The notes: generated from the letters alone by a model not told the origin. Shown: positions 28,600-37,798, counted from the stretch's first letter. The stretch: DNA of 64,000 bases from Flagellimonas maritima (GCF_003269425.1 NZ_CP030104.1:1917501-1981500), one strand, 5' to 3'. A program made the numbers and translations.

Positions 28600-29088
28600 A
28601 TCCGTTGCGCATTATGAAACCCGGAAATCTCAATCTGGTGTCATGTTGAACTCGTTTCAACATCCTATACTCTAATTTTAAAACTGATTCCGAGGATGGG
28701 GCACCGAAACAAGTTCAGGGTGACGACAACAATGTGCTGTTTCAACATGTAAACCTCCAAATTTTGGGGCTGAAAGGCAAAATAATGTGAGTTCAATATA
28801 AAATAGTAACGAAATATATACGAAAGCCATTAAATATGTTAGCAGTCATTTCGAGCACAGTCGAGAAATTCTCATGATTTAATCTTTCAAGCTGGTCTCG
28901 ACCTTGGTTTATCTTGAGCCAAGTCGAAAGGCTCGACCTAACATACTTTTATAAGGTATTGAAAATATGTATGAAAATACGATTCTTACGTCGAACTCAC
29001 GTTAAAATAGCAAAAAGCACTACGGGTTAAATCATCTTTGGTATTGTATTTGCTACATCCAGTATAATTTTATTGCATATTTTTAATT
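28600..29088. repeat. Gene-free stretch with flavobacterial intergenic repeats
   Basis: No gene seen in 489 bp. It holds two types of dispersed short inverted repeats: TGTCATGTTGAACTCGTTTC...GTTCAGGGTGACG at about 28638-28728, and GTCATTTCGAGC...GTCGAGAAATTCTC at about 28850-28875, followed by a second arm TCTCGACC...AGTCGAAAGG. Such elements are common between genes in this group. Part of the second type (TCATGATTTAA-CTTTC) recurs at 30304. Confidence 0.65.
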
Positions 29089-29496
29089 ATGAAAAGCCTA
29101 CTGTTATCTTTGTTTTTAATCCCAACGATAGTAATGTCTCAACACACGCTCACGGTCAATGTTACCAATGTCCCTTCAGAAAAGGGAAACATCAATGTTG
29201 CGGTTTATAATTCCGATGCAACGTTCTTAAGCTTTGACGATGTTTTCAAAGCAGACAGTGAACCTGCCAAAAGGGGAACAGTGATTGTCAAAATTGACGG
29301 AATACCTTCTGGGGAGTATGCCATTGCACTGTACCACGATGAGAACGGGAACGGGAAAATGGATACGAACTGGTTGGGCATTCCCAAAGAAAAAGTTGCC
29401 TTTTCCAATGCCAAGATGAAAACTTTCGGTCCTCCAAAATATGAGGAATGTGCCTTTGAGGTAAAATCGGATTTTGAGATTGAGATTGATCTTTGA
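29089..29496 (+). CDS. DUF2141 secreted protein
   Basis: 135 residues with signal peptide MKSLLLSLFLIPTIVMSQ. Hallmarks of DUF2141 are present: GNINVAVYNSDATFL, GEYAIALYHDENGNGKMDTN (a Ca-binding-like Asp/Asn loop), and WLGIPKEKVAFSNA. Small periplasmic beta-sandwich; role unknown. Stands alone between repeat-rich gaps. Confidence 0.9.
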   Translation: MKSLLLSLFLIPTIVMSQHTLTVNVTNVPSEKGNINVAVYNSDATFLSFDDVFKADSEPAKRGTVIVKIDGIPSGEYAIALYHDENGNGKMDTNWLGIPKEKVAFSNAKMKTFGPPKYEECAFEVKSDFEIEIDL

Positions 29497-29705
29497 TTTT
29501 TTAAAATTCCAGATACGAGTTTGATCAATCTTTACAAATTATAAACAGTAGTTTAAAAAAAGTCAGTTATCGACTTGCGATTTAAAGTAATTTTTTCATT
29601 ATCAATGCCTTCATCATTACGAACTTGTTTCGGAATCCCATCCTAGTAAGCGCTACTCGTATGCGAACCTAAAACGGGTTTAGGTTGACGAAAGTTATGT
29701 TTTTT

Positions 29706-29796
29706 ACTTCTGACTTCTGACTTCTGACTTCCGACTTCCGACTTCCGACTTCTGACTTCTGACTTCCGACTTCCGACCTCCAACCTCCAACTTCTC
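29706..29796. repeat. Heptanucleotide tandem array (CTTCTGA/CTTCCGA)n
   Basis: About thirteen consecutive 7-bp units, CTTCTGA, CTTCCGA and finally CCTCCAA/CTTCTCA. Within the 350-bp gap 29497-29846 nothing else was recognised. A 64-codon frame crossing it on the minus strand is only the repeat translated. Confidence 0.9.
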
Positions 29797-29846
29797 AATT
29801 CTAATTTCAGAAAATCAAATACTTTTGTAAGAAACAAGCTTTTTTT

Positions 29847-30239
29847 ATGGAAACCATTTTAATGGCCCAAGTTATGGGTGCACTTTACGGGCTTTTAGCT
29901 GTAATCTTTGGAGCTTTTGGCGCGCACGCCCTAAAGAAAAAATTCACTCCGGAACTGCTCCGTAGTTTTGAAACCGGGGTGAAATACCAGATGTACCACT
30001 CTATTTTACTTATTGTTTTGAGTTTTAACCTTGGTTTTGGAAGTAATTTGGATACCTATATTGTGTATTGCTTCGTTATAGGGATCCTATTGTTTTCCTT
30101 TAGTATCTATGGGTTATGTCTAACTACGGCCAACGGGAAAAAACTTCGTTTTCTTGGACCCGTTACCCCATTGGGCGGTTTATTGTTAGTGATTGGTTGG
30201 GCCTTATTGCTATATTCTTTTATCGCTCCAATACTATAA
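29847..30239 (+). CDS. DUF423 membrane protein
   Basis: 130 residues, four membrane segments. GALYGLLAVIFGAFGAHALK, then SFETGVKYQMYHSILL and FSIYGLCLTT with GPVTPLGG are the DUF423 (YgdD/YwdK) signature. An in-frame ATG at 29862 is an equally possible start. Function unknown; not linked to neighbours. Confidence 0.9.
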   Translation: METILMAQVMGALYGLLAVIFGAFGAHALKKKFTPELLRSFETGVKYQMYHSILLIVLSFNLGFGSNLDTYIVYCFVIGILLFSFSIYGLCLTTANGKKLRFLGPVTPLGGLLLVIGWALLLYSFIAPIL

Positions 30240-30270
30240 CCGACATGGTTTCGAATTGGGAAAATCCATG

Positions 30271-30350
30271 CACGGTCTCTTTGGGTAGAGTCGGAGAAGC
30301 CTTCATGATTTAAGCTTTCTCGACCGCATCTGTCTGGCGACAATGATATA
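30271..30350. repeat. Dispersed repeat fragment
   Basis: GGTCTCTTTGGGTAGAGTCG and TCATGATTTAAGCTTTCTCG resemble pieces of the repeats at 28850-28950. Lies in the 139-bp gap after the DUF423 gene. Confidence 0.45.
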
Positions 30351-30378
30351 ATCTATTGGAAATTACTATTAAATAATT

Positions 30379-31092
30379 TTAAAGCCTAAGATACATGTTC
30401 CCGTTTACGGTATCTAACTGTAAACTATTTGTACCATTCCCAATGCTTCCCCTAATTTTCTGCCCAACATGGCGGTCGGTCACTTCTAATTCCAGTTCTT
30501 TATCTGCATAAATTGACCCATGAACCGTTTTCGCACTAAGTGTAGTATCTGTGAGGGTTACATCTATCTCTCCGTTGATGGTTTTTAAATCTAGGTCACC
30601 CTTATATTTTTTGATATCGATAGTACCATTGATCAAATCGGCGGTAAAATTCCCTTCAATGATTTCTGCCTTTAAGTCCCCATTAATACTGCTCACGGAG
30701 AAATTTGCATTTTTGGGCACGCACAGGGTATAATCAAACTGGTACATTTGATTTGTAAAATAATAACGCTTTTTCCCATTTGGCCTGTTTTTATCACGTT
30801 CCTCTTGGAGCGCCTTAAAAATTGCCTTTGTATCTGAAGTAATGGTAATGGAGTTAGGACTTTCCTTTACATCGAGTTTGTACAGGTCGAGGTATTTTTC
30901 GTCCTCGGTCATAAGCTCCGCCTTAAAATACACGGTTGATTTGTCCCAGGTCTTCACTTCAATGTCCGAAGCGAATTTTACCTCTACGGCTATAGCCTGA
31001 TTTGTATAAGCTATATTTTTTTCGATGACTCTTTGGGCATTTAGCGATACGCCCATAAGACCCACCATTAGAATTGCGGCTATGTATTTCAT
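30379..31092 (-). CDS. DUF4097-type beta-repeat secreted protein (distal)
   Basis: 237 residues with signal peptide MKYIAAILMVGLMGVSLNAQ. The C-terminal part is a run of short beta-helix-like repeats with the pattern xxINGxIxxx (SSINGDLKAEIIEG, DLINGTIDIKK, KTINGEIDVTL, DTVNGNMYLRL), as in DUF4097 adhesin-like proteins. Last gene of the ECF sigma operon. Paralogous to 31854-32606. Confidence 0.82.
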   Translation of the reverse strand: MKYIAAILMVGLMGVSLNAQRVIEKNIAYTNQAIAVEVKFASDIEVKTWDKSTVYFKAELMTEDEKYLDLYKLDVKESPNSITITSDTKAIFKALQEERDKNRPNGKKRYYFTNQMYQFDYTLCVPKNANFSVSSINGDLKAEIIEGNFTADLINGTIDIKKYKGDLDLKTINGEIDVTLTDTTLSAKTVHGSIYADKELELEVTDRHVGQKIRGSIGNGTNSLQLDTVNGNMYLRL

Positions 31093-31122
31093 GATATTCG
31101 TTTTTTGATAGTATTGATTTGC

Positions 31123-31788
31123 TTACAGGTACTTTTTTAAAAGGGAAACCATTTCCTTGTCATTGGAGGCAAGGGCATGATACATGGGGTTCTCGTCCCC
31201 TGGAGCTTTCAATTTAGGGTCTGCTCCGTTTTTCAGTAAAAGTTCTGCTACCTTTTTATGACCGTTCTTTGCAGCTTGGATCAATGCGGTACCATCGCCT
31301 CTTACTATAGAATTGACTGTGGCCCCATTTTTGATAAGGTGGTTTACGACCTCATAATTGCCTTCTCTTGCGGCAATCAACAGCGCAGTGCCATCACCGG
31401 AAAGTTCTTTGTTTATCATAGCGCCTTGTTGTATCAAATGGTCAATAAGTGCTACATTATCATTTAGGGCAGCGGCCATCAATGGGGTTTCATCTCCTTT
31501 GACGTGAAATGTTACGTCTGCGCCTGAGGCTATCAATCGCTTTACGATTTTAAGATTCCCCATTCTTCCTGCCAAGACTAAAGGTGTTCTTGGGTCGCTG
31601 TCCCATTTGCATATACAATTTGGGTCGGTTGTTTGAAGGAGTTGCGTAACCTTGTTCGCGTCAATCTCCTTAATGGCCGTTAGTAGGATTTTACAAGAAT
31701 CGGTGTCTGTTCCGTTGATTTGGGTTAGTGCGCTAAAAAATCCAAATAACGTGAATACCGTTAAAAATAGGGTTCTAGTTTTTTTCAT
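31123..31788 (-). CDS. Secreted ankyrin-repeat protein
   Basis: 221 residues with a signal peptide (MKKTRTLFLTVFTLFGFFSA). About five ankyrin repeats from residue 60 on, for example TPLVLAGRMGNLKIVKRLIA, ETPLMAAALNDNVALIDHLI and TALIQAAKNGHKKVAELLLK. A binding, not catalytic, protein. Placed between two DUF4097 genes. Confidence 0.9.
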   Translation of the reverse strand: MKKTRTLFLTVFTLFGFFSALTQINGTDTDSCKILLTAIKEIDANKVTQLLQTTDPNCICKWDSDPRTPLVLAGRMGNLKIVKRLIASGADVTFHVKGDETPLMAAALNDNVALIDHLIQQGAMINKELSGDGTALLIAAREGNYEVVNHLIKNGATVNSIVRGDGTALIQAAKNGHKKVAELLLKNGADPKLKAPGDENPMYHALASNDKEMVSLLKKYL

Positions 31789-31803
31789 GATTGTTTGTTT
31801 TTT

Positions 31804-31850
31804 GATGCTTCGACTTCGCTCAGCACAAGTGTTTCGACTTCGCTCAGTAC
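31804..31850. repeat. Duplicated short element CTTCGACTTCGCTCAG(C/T)AC
   Basis: GCTTCGACTTCGCTCAGCAC and TTTCGACTTCGCTCAGTAC follow each other in the 65-bp gap. A degenerate third copy (GATGCTTAGACAATGCTCAGCAC) is in the next gap at 32623-32645. This is one arm of a repeat common in flavobacteria. Confidence 0.7.
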
Positions 31851-31853
31851 AGT

Positions 31854-32606
31854 TTATTTTTTTCTTAGATAAATATTTCCGTTAGTGGACTTTAATGAGA
31901 TGTTCACTCCTCCATTGTTGATGGTAGCTTTTACCTTTCTGCCCGAAACTGACTTTAGACCGTTTTTTTCTTCGCGCTTAAGTTCAAAATCGGTATAAAT
32001 GTCCCCATTAGTGGTGTTCATGGCCAAATCCGATGGTGTGTTCGAGGGCATGGTAACATCTACGGCCCCGTTCGTAGTGTAGATAGAGATAGGGGAATCT
32101 TGTTTGACCTTTCCAAATGTTACCGTAACATCCCCGTTCAATGCGTTGGCGGTCAATGGGCCGTTGATATTTAGGATGTCTACGCTTCCGTTCAGTTCTG
32201 CGTCGGCTTCGATTTCCCCGGAGAAGCCATCTATTTCAATATCACCATGCCATGTACTTTTAACCGATATATTCTGGTTTTTGGGCAAGTAGATTTTACC
32301 TTCATCATTTTTTCTTAAGCTTTTAACAATCAAGGTGTTTCCGTCCTGTACTACATAAAAACCAACATGTGTATTGTCGGAGCCTCCTTCGCCTACAAGC
32401 TTTAATCCTTTTGCCCTTTCAGAAGTTTCAGAATTTCTATTGCCTTTTATTAAAAGCTCGTCCGAAGAGTGTGTCTTTAATATAATGTCCGATTTTGATT
32501 CGATTTTCACCCATTCGATGCCACTTAAGGATTGTGCATAGTCCGTTTGGGATTTTGCACTTGTTCCTATAACCAATGCAAATAAAATTAATGTTAACTG
32601 TTTCAT
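31854..32606 (-). CDS. DUF4097-type beta-repeat secreted protein (proximal)
   Basis: 250 residues with signal peptide MKQLTLILFALVIGTSAKSQ. Repeats such as LNINGPLTANALNGDVTVTF, TTNGAVDVTMPS, TTNGDIYTDF and STNGNIYLRKK. Third gene of the ECF operon, about 46 bp after the anti-sigma gene. Probably a surface or periplasmic product of the regulon. Confidence 0.85.
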   Translation of the reverse strand: MKQLTLILFALVIGTSAKSQTDYAQSLSGIEWVKIESKSDIILKTHSSDELLIKGNRNSETSERAKGLKLVGEGGSDNTHVGFYVVQDGNTLIVKSLRKNDEGKIYLPKNQNISVKSTWHGDIEIDGFSGEIEADAELNGSVDILNINGPLTANALNGDVTVTFGKVKQDSPISIYTTNGAVDVTMPSNTPSDLAMNTTNGDIYTDFELKREEKNGLKSVSGRKVKATINNGGVNISLKSTNGNIYLRKK

Positions 32607-32651
32607 GATTTTTCGTTTTTTTGATGCTTAGACAATGCTCAGCACTTCTGT

Positions 32652-33443
32652 TTATATGATTTTTGGTAATCCTTCTGTTATTTCTTTTTTAATAAATGGC
32701 TGGGTATCCTCCTGTTCCAACAACTTTTGCATAGGAACTATGGCCTTCTTTTCCTGTATTTTCACCAATGCCTTTATGATTGCTACCTGTATGCTGGGAT
32801 TCTTCTCTTTTTCCAACGCATTTATGAAAGCAGCCTTTACTGTTTCGGAAGCAGTGAAATTTGAGAGTGCCTCAAAGGCATTTAGCCGTACGTTATCGTT
32901 CTCATCATTGAGCAATCGGTTTGCCAGCGCTTTTACGATAGCTTCATCGGGGTTTGGAAATTCCTCGATATAATTTACGCCCTGAATACGCTTGCTCGCA
33001 GATTGATTTTCCATTAAGGACAGCATTGCGGCTTGTTTAAATTGGAGGCTCTCATCTTGCAGGACAATTAGCTCTTGATTGTTTTTTTGTGATTGGATCA
33101 CCCTACCTACTTGAAACGAAGCGACCAACAACGCGACACTTGCGGCCACCTTTAGCAAGTTGGAGGCCCAATTGGATTTTTCTTTTTTGGGAGCAATGGA
33201 AACTACTTTTGGGATAGCGGACTTTTCCTGGCTCAAAGCTGCTTCAAACTTAGCGGAGAGCCTTTCCGAAGGAACAGAAACATTATCGCTTTTAAAGGCA
33301 TTGAACAAGAGTTTCATTTCGTCCAGCTCTAGCTTACATTGTATACAACTTGACAGATGTTGTTCTATTTTCTGCTTATCGCTATCGCTCAACATATTGT
33401 CCAGATAATCTGGGAGCAAATCCGAAAAATGATTGTTTTTCAT
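32652..33443 (-). CDS. Zinc-finger anti-sigma factor with HEAT repeats
   Basis: 263 residues. N-terminal zf-HC2 region LPDYLDNMLSDSDKQKIEQH followed by LSSCIQCK, a membrane segment (NLLKVAASVALLVASFQVG, about residues 92-110), and an external part with HEAT-like repeats (VKALANRLLNDENDNVRLNA, FINALEKEKNPSIQVAIIKA). Starts 2 bp after the sigma gene. It should hold the sigma factor at the membrane; the HEAT domain may sense a partner. Confidence 0.9.
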   Translation of the reverse strand: MKNNHFSDLLPDYLDNMLSDSDKQKIEQHLSSCIQCKLELDEMKLLFNAFKSDNVSVPSERLSAKFEAALSQEKSAIPKVVSIAPKKEKSNWASNLLKVAASVALLVASFQVGRVIQSQKNNQELIVLQDESLQFKQAAMLSLMENQSASKRIQGVNYIEEFPNPDEAIVKALANRLLNDENDNVRLNAFEALSNFTASETVKAAFINALEKEKNPSIQVAIIKALVKIQEKKAIVPMQKLLEQEDTQPFIKKEITEGLPKII

Positions 33444-33445
33444 AG

Positions 33446-33970
33446 CTATATATTTTCTAAATAAATATTTTTAAGTTTTTTCAATACCCTACAGACCCTT
33501 GTTTTTACAGCTCCTGGGGTACTTCCAACAATTTCTGCCAGTTCTTCGTACCTCACTTCCTGAAAGCGGTTCAAGATGATAAGTTCCCTGTCCGAGGAAT
33601 CGAGCTTGTTGAGTGCTTTTTGTAAATGGGAATAGTTTTCTTTATCAGTTTCCCCATTTTCTACAGGTTTAAATTCGAGTATATCGATATCATCATGGTT
33701 TTGATGGTTCCTTGTAAAGTGGGTCTTTAGATTATTTCTTGCTATTGTAAACAACCAAGCGAGAAAAGACCCATTTTTATATGAATTCCTGTACTTGATC
33801 AACTTATAAAAGGTATCCTGCGTTAAATCCTCGCTCAACATGCTATCTCCCGACATTTTGTACAAAAAATTATATACATGTTCGTGATGTCGGTCAAAAA
33901 GAACTTTTAACAAATCCAGATTGCCCAAAGCAACTTTTTGCATTATCATTTCATCTGAAAGCTCTTTCAA
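33446..33970 (-). CDS. ECF-type RNA polymerase sigma factor
   Basis: 174 residues. Region 2: FDRHHEHVYNFLYKMSGDSM and LSEDLTQDTFYKLIKYR; region 2.4: FLAWLFTIARNNLKTHFTR; region 4: LDSSDRELIILNRFQEVRYE with GSTPGAVKTRVCRVLKKLK. First gene of a five-gene operon with its anti-sigma factor, two DUF4097 proteins and an ankyrin protein. Confidence 0.95.
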   Translation of the reverse strand: MKELSDEMIMQKVALGNLDLLKVLFDRHHEHVYNFLYKMSGDSMLSEDLTQDTFYKLIKYRNSYKNGSFLAWLFTIARNNLKTHFTRNHQNHDDIDILEFKPVENGETDKENYSHLQKALNKLDSSDRELIILNRFQEVRYEELAEIVGSTPGAVKTRVCRVLKKLKNIYLENI

Positions 33971-34096
33971 ATCTTCTTTTAATTGGTGTTGTTATGTTAT
34001 AGAATCAAGAATTTGGAAAAGGTTACACGAGTGGGGGAATTTTTTTTAAATTTTGGATCTCAATATAGGATAAATGCGCGATGTTCTGAGAAGTGA

Positions 34097-34117
34097 CCTC
34101 TACTGAACTTGTAGAGG
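34097..34117. other. Small hairpin in intergenic gap
   Basis: CCTCTAC and GTAGAGG with a 7-nt loop. No T tract follows. It is the only structure noticed in the 285-bp gap 33971-34255 between the sigma operon and the feo genes; no gene is seen there. Confidence 0.4.
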
Positions 34118-34255
34118 GGCTTTGAACTATGTTCAAAATACGAAGTACAAAATATGAGGTGGAGAGTAGGGAAAAGGTTTCTTTGAGGTCTAAGCTATAA
34201 CCTCTGGGAATTAAGCCGTAAGTTCTAAATTTTATGTTCTCACACTTCAATTCTA

Positions 34256-34408
34256 CTAATGACAACCACAATCATCTTGGCCACAAGATTTTGAGTTCTT
34301 CTTTTTGCCTGAAACAAAGGACTTGGGCAGCACAAACTTCCATAACAGATACCCGACCGCTGCGGTTAAGATTAAGTACATTAAAATGTGTTGTAGAAAT
34401 TCCATCAT
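34256..34408 (-). CDS. FeoB-associated Cys-rich membrane protein
   Basis: 50 residues, starting at the double Met (34408/34405) that overlaps the feoB stop in ATGATG. One membrane segment (ILMYLILTAAVGYLLWKFVL) and a tail with cysteines (KSCGQDDCGCH). This small gene after feoB is characteristic of Bacteroidetes; it may help ferrous iron transport or bind the metal. Confidence 0.88.
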   Translation of the reverse strand: MMEFLQHILMYLILTAAVGYLLWKFVLPKSFVSGKKKNSKSCGQDDCGCH

Positions 34409-36642
34409 TTTAGAATTTGATAAGCGGCCAATGCAACAAGATAGGCAATAATGCTCATGGATAATAATTGAAGTAGCGGCCATTTCCAAGAGTTGGTCTC
34501 TTTTTTTACGATGGCAAGCGTACTCATACACTGCATGGCAAAGGCATAAAATAGCATTAACGAAATACCTGAAGCCAAGTTGAACAGCGGCTTTTTACCT
34601 GAGTGGTGCAATTCTGCCGCCATTCTATTTTTAATGGTTTCTTCTTCATCGTTGCCAACACTGTAAATGGTTGCCAAAGTACCTACAAAAACCTCTCTTG
34701 CAGCAAAAGAAGTAATTACGGCAATCCCAATCTTCCAATCGTAGCCCAAGGGTCTGACTAAGGGTTCAATTGCTTTTCCTGCATTGCCTATATAGGAATG
34801 TTCCAACTTATAACTTGCTATTTCCTGTATTCTTGCTCTTTCTTTTAAGATGGCATTCATCGTCTGAACCGAATCCTGCAAAGATTTTATTCCAATGGCA
34901 TCGGCCTGGTCGACAATACTCACTTTTGTACTTTGCGTATAAGCGGAAATATTATTCTGAATGTAATTCTTACTGTAGGTTGAAAGTCCTTCTTCTTCAA
35001 TCCTTTTATTGACGATTGTTTCAGCGTTCTTAAAATCATCAGAATAACCATTAGATCCCAAAAACCATAGAATAATCGAAATTGCCAAAATAATTTTTCC
35101 TGCTCCCAGCACAAAGCTTTTCGTTTTCTCCAAGACAGTGTAAGCCACATTTTTTATCAAAGGGAGTCTATATGTTGGCATTTCTACCATAAAAAGCGAA
35201 CTACTTCTTATTTTAAGAATTTTGTTCAGGACCATTGCCGAAAAAATGGCCATTCCAAACCCTAAAAGATATAAAAACATCAATGTCAAGGCTTGATAGC
35301 TCAATCCTAAAAAGCGACCTTTTGGAATGACCAACGCAATAAGGATAAGATAAACCGGTAATCTGGCAGAACAGGTGGTGAACGGTGTTACTAAAATGGT
35401 AATCAATCGTTCTTTCCAGTTTTCGATGGTTCTTGTTGCCATAACTGCTGGGATGGCGCATGCCGTACCCGATATTAACGGCACGACACTTTTACCACTT
35501 AACCCGAACGGACGCATGAGCTTGTCCATTAAAAAAACGACCCTGCTCATATATCCTGTTTCTTCGAGCAGTGCGATGAACAAAAATAAAAAGGCTATTT
35601 GTGGAATAAAAATGACGATGCCCCCTATGCCCGCAAGGATTCCTTCGGCCAATAAATCTGTAAAAACTCCAGGGGGTAAGGTGTGTTTGATCCACTCGCC
35701 TGCCATTGCAAATTGCTCGTCGATAAAATCCATGGGATAACTGCTCCAATCGAAAATGGCTTGGAAGATGGTCAATAATATGACAAAGAAAATAAGATAC
35801 CCAAAGATCTTATGGGTCAAAACCTTATCCAAGGACGCTCGTAATCCCTTTGCAGCTTGAAAATCCACTTTATAGGTATCCTTTAAGGTATCGTTAATAA
35901 ATTTATAACGGAGTACGGTTTCCTTATGCTGTAATTTTTTGAGCTCTGTGCTGGATTTTGTAGAAAAAGAAGTTGCGTCTTGAATGCGCTTCTTTTCTAT
36001 GGGCATAAAATTTACGTCTTGGGTAATGACCAACCAAAGCTTGTACAAATCTTCTTTTGGAAAAGCTTTCTGTAAACGCTCAAAATATTTAGGGGAAATT
36101 CTGGAAGTGTTTACATTTGGGACAGAGGACAACGTTTTATAATCGGCAATCAACTCCTTAACGCGTTCAATCCCAATACGTTTTCGAGTACTTACCAAGG
36201 CAATTTTGGTATCAAGCTTTTTTTCCAATGTTTCAATATCCAAAGTAATCCCTTTTCGGGTCATCCTGTCAGACATGTTAATGACCAAGATAGCTGGAAT
36301 CCTCAAATCCTTTATTTGCGTAAAGAGCAACAAGTTTCTTTTAAGATTTTCTACATCACTGACTACAACGGCTACATCTGGATAATCCTTGTCATTCTTG
36401 TTAAGCAATAGTTCAACTACGACACTTTCGTCCAATGAAGTAGTATTAAGGCTATAGGTGCCTGGAAGGTCTAGAATATGGGCTTTGACGCCTCTTGGAA
36501 GTTTGCAGACTCCTTCTTTCTTTTCTACGGTAATACCGGGATAGTTTCCTACTTTTTGCTTAAGGCCGGTAAGTTGGTTAAAAACAGAGGTTTTTCCAGT
36601 ATTGGGATTTCCGATCAGTGCAACATTGATGTTCTTGCTCAT
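34405..36642 (-). CDS. feoB: Ferrous iron transporter FeoB
   Basis: 745 residues. N-terminal GTPase: GNPNTGKTSVFNQLTG (G1), G3 DLPGTYSL, G4-like region NMSD. Then the spacer and about ten membrane segments with paired Gate motifs (LLEETGYMSRVVFLMDKL, SGTACAIPAVMATRTI, TPFTTCSARLPVY). Imports Fe2+ through the inner membrane. Start overlaps feoA by 4 bp (ATGA-type). Confidence 0.97.
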   Translation of the reverse strand: MSKNINVALIGNPNTGKTSVFNQLTGLKQKVGNYPGITVEKKEGVCKLPRGVKAHILDLPGTYSLNTTSLDESVVVELLLNKNDKDYPDVAVVVSDVENLKRNLLLFTQIKDLRIPAILVINMSDRMTRKGITLDIETLEKKLDTKIALVSTRKRIGIERVKELIADYKTLSSVPNVNTSRISPKYFERLQKAFPKEDLYKLWLVITQDVNFMPIEKKRIQDATSFSTKSSTELKKLQHKETVLRYKFINDTLKDTYKVDFQAAKGLRASLDKVLTHKIFGYLIFFVILLTIFQAIFDWSSYPMDFIDEQFAMAGEWIKHTLPPGVFTDLLAEGILAGIGGIVIFIPQIAFLFLFIALLEETGYMSRVVFLMDKLMRPFGLSGKSVVPLISGTACAIPAVMATRTIENWKERLITILVTPFTTCSARLPVYLILIALVIPKGRFLGLSYQALTLMFLYLLGFGMAIFSAMVLNKILKIRSSSLFMVEMPTYRLPLIKNVAYTVLEKTKSFVLGAGKIILAISIILWFLGSNGYSDDFKNAETIVNKRIEEEGLSTYSKNYIQNNISAYTQSTKVSIVDQADAIGIKSLQDSVQTMNAILKERARIQEIASYKLEHSYIGNAGKAIEPLVRPLGYDWKIGIAVITSFAAREVFVGTLATIYSVGNDEEETIKNRMAAELHHSGKKPLFNLASGISLMLFYAFAMQCMSTLAIVKKETNSWKWPLLQLLSMSIIAYLVALAAYQILK

Positions 36643-36881
36643 ACCCCCATCGAATCTTCAATAATGTCAAGCTCAATCTGTCTGGCCAAGGAACGTCTTA
36701 TGGCAATATGGCTTCCATTTACATTGATATAAATAGGGTCTTTAAAAGGTGCAACCTGAATCAATTCCAAAATATTACCGGGAAGACATCCCAACTCAAG
36801 CAGTTTTATTGGAAGAGTAATTCCGGTAAATTCTCTGATAATTCCTTTTTGTCCATGTTCGAGATCGATAACCGTTGCCAA
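36639..36881 (-). CDS. feoA: FeoA, small SH3-like partner of FeoB
   Basis: 80 residues, FeoA fold with LLELGCLPGNILELIQVAPF and a closing IAIRRSLARQIELDI. The frame has a stop only three codons upstream and no ATG before the last residues, so initiation is at TTG 36881. Regulates FeoB. A TTTAGATTAA half-site like the DtxR-type palindrome at 13473 lies 10 bp upstream at 36891-36900. Confidence 0.93.
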   Translation of the reverse strand: MATVIDLEHGQKGIIREFTGITLPIKLLELGCLPGNILELIQVAPFKDPIYINVNGSHIAIRRSLARQIELDIIEDSMGV

Positions 36882-36913
36882 GAATTCTTATTTAGATTAA
36901 TTTTAATTAAGGA

Positions 36914-36921
36914 CAAAAATA
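36914..36921 (-). promoter_or_regulatory. -7 box (TATTTTTG) of feoAB
   Basis: TATTTTTG on the minus strand, 33 bp before the feoA start. No TTG at the usual distance. The AT-rich stretch between it and the gene (TTTAGATTAA / TTAATTAAGG) may be an iron-regulator site. Confidence 0.5.
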
Positions 36922-36968
36922 AGTAAAAAAGAATAGCTAAACTCTTTAAAGTTTTGTGGATAAGAAGC

Positions 36969-37643
36969 CTATTGAATATAACTTGCCTTTAAAATCTCAA
37001 GGTCCTTTAGAAGTTTTTCTATTTCTTTTGTATTGGTGCCATCATAAAATCCGCGTATTCGTTTCTCTTTGTCCACTAGAATAAAGTTTTCGGTATGAAT
37101 CATATCATAAGGGCCACCATCACCATCTGTTTTTACAGCTAAATATGATTTTCGCGCCAATTGGTAAATCTGTTTTTTGTCCCCGGTTACAAGATTCCAT
37201 TTGCTATCGATAACGCCTTTCTCATTGGCATACTTCTTTAATTGGGCAACAGAATCGATGGCAGGGGTAACGGAATGCGACAATAACAACACATCTGTAT
37301 CATCCAAAATCGAATTTTGTATCTGTGCCATGTTTTTGGTCATGATCGGGCAGATAGTGGGGCAGGTGGTAAAAAAGAAATCCGCGACATATATTTTATC
37401 TTCGTAATCTTTCTGGGTGATAACGTTTCCGTTTTGATTTATCAACTTGAAATCCGAAATAGTGTGGTATTTTTTTTTATAGTGTAAGGTGCTGTCCACC
37501 AATTCTTGGCTCACCATTGATGGTTGGTATACAGGCAATGTTTTTTCAGGTTGCAGTGCATTGTAAAACAAGTAGATAATTACCATGGATAACATTAATA
37601 GTACAACGCCGAAGAACTTATATTTAGAAAAGAAATCCATCAT
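36969..37643 (-). CDS. SCO1/SenC-family protein
   Basis: 224 residues from the double Met (37643/37640, MMDFFSKYKFFGVVLLMLSM), membrane-anchored thioredoxin fold. Copper ligands: CPTICP (CxxxC) and His in DMIHTENFILVDK. Delivers copper to cytochrome oxidase or serves thiol redox in the periplasm. Separate transcript from feoAB. Confidence 0.93.
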   Translation of the reverse strand: MMDFFSKYKFFGVVLLMLSMVIIYLFYNALQPEKTLPVYQPSMVSQELVDSTLHYKKKYHTISDFKLINQNGNVITQKDYEDKIYVADFFFTTCPTICPIMTKNMAQIQNSILDDTDVLLLSHSVTPAIDSVAQLKKYANEKGVIDSKWNLVTGDKKQIYQLARKSYLAVKTDGDGGPYDMIHTENFILVDKEKRIRGFYDGTNTKEIEKLLKDLEILKASYIQ

Positions 37644-37742
37644 GAATTGCAAAATTACGACCACTGGGTAGATTCTTCAAGATAAACCTTTGGTTTTGCT
37701 GCTAAAACTTTCTTAAATACGTTAATTGACCAAAGCATCTTT

Positions 37743-37771
37743 TTGGGGAAAGTGTTAAAAGCGTACTTTTG
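37743..37771 (+). promoter_or_regulatory. Promoter of rseP
   Basis: TTG (37743-37745), 18 bp, TACTTTTG (37764-37771): a full Bacteroidetes promoter, 27 bp before the ATG at 37799. Confidence 0.7.
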
Positions 37772-37798
37772 TGGGCTTAAAATTAGATATAGTTGTCG

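Noticed and set aside
29643..29837. 64-codon minus-strand frame of Ser-Glu-Val/Arg-Lys repeats
   Set aside because: It is only the translation of the 7-bp tandem array.
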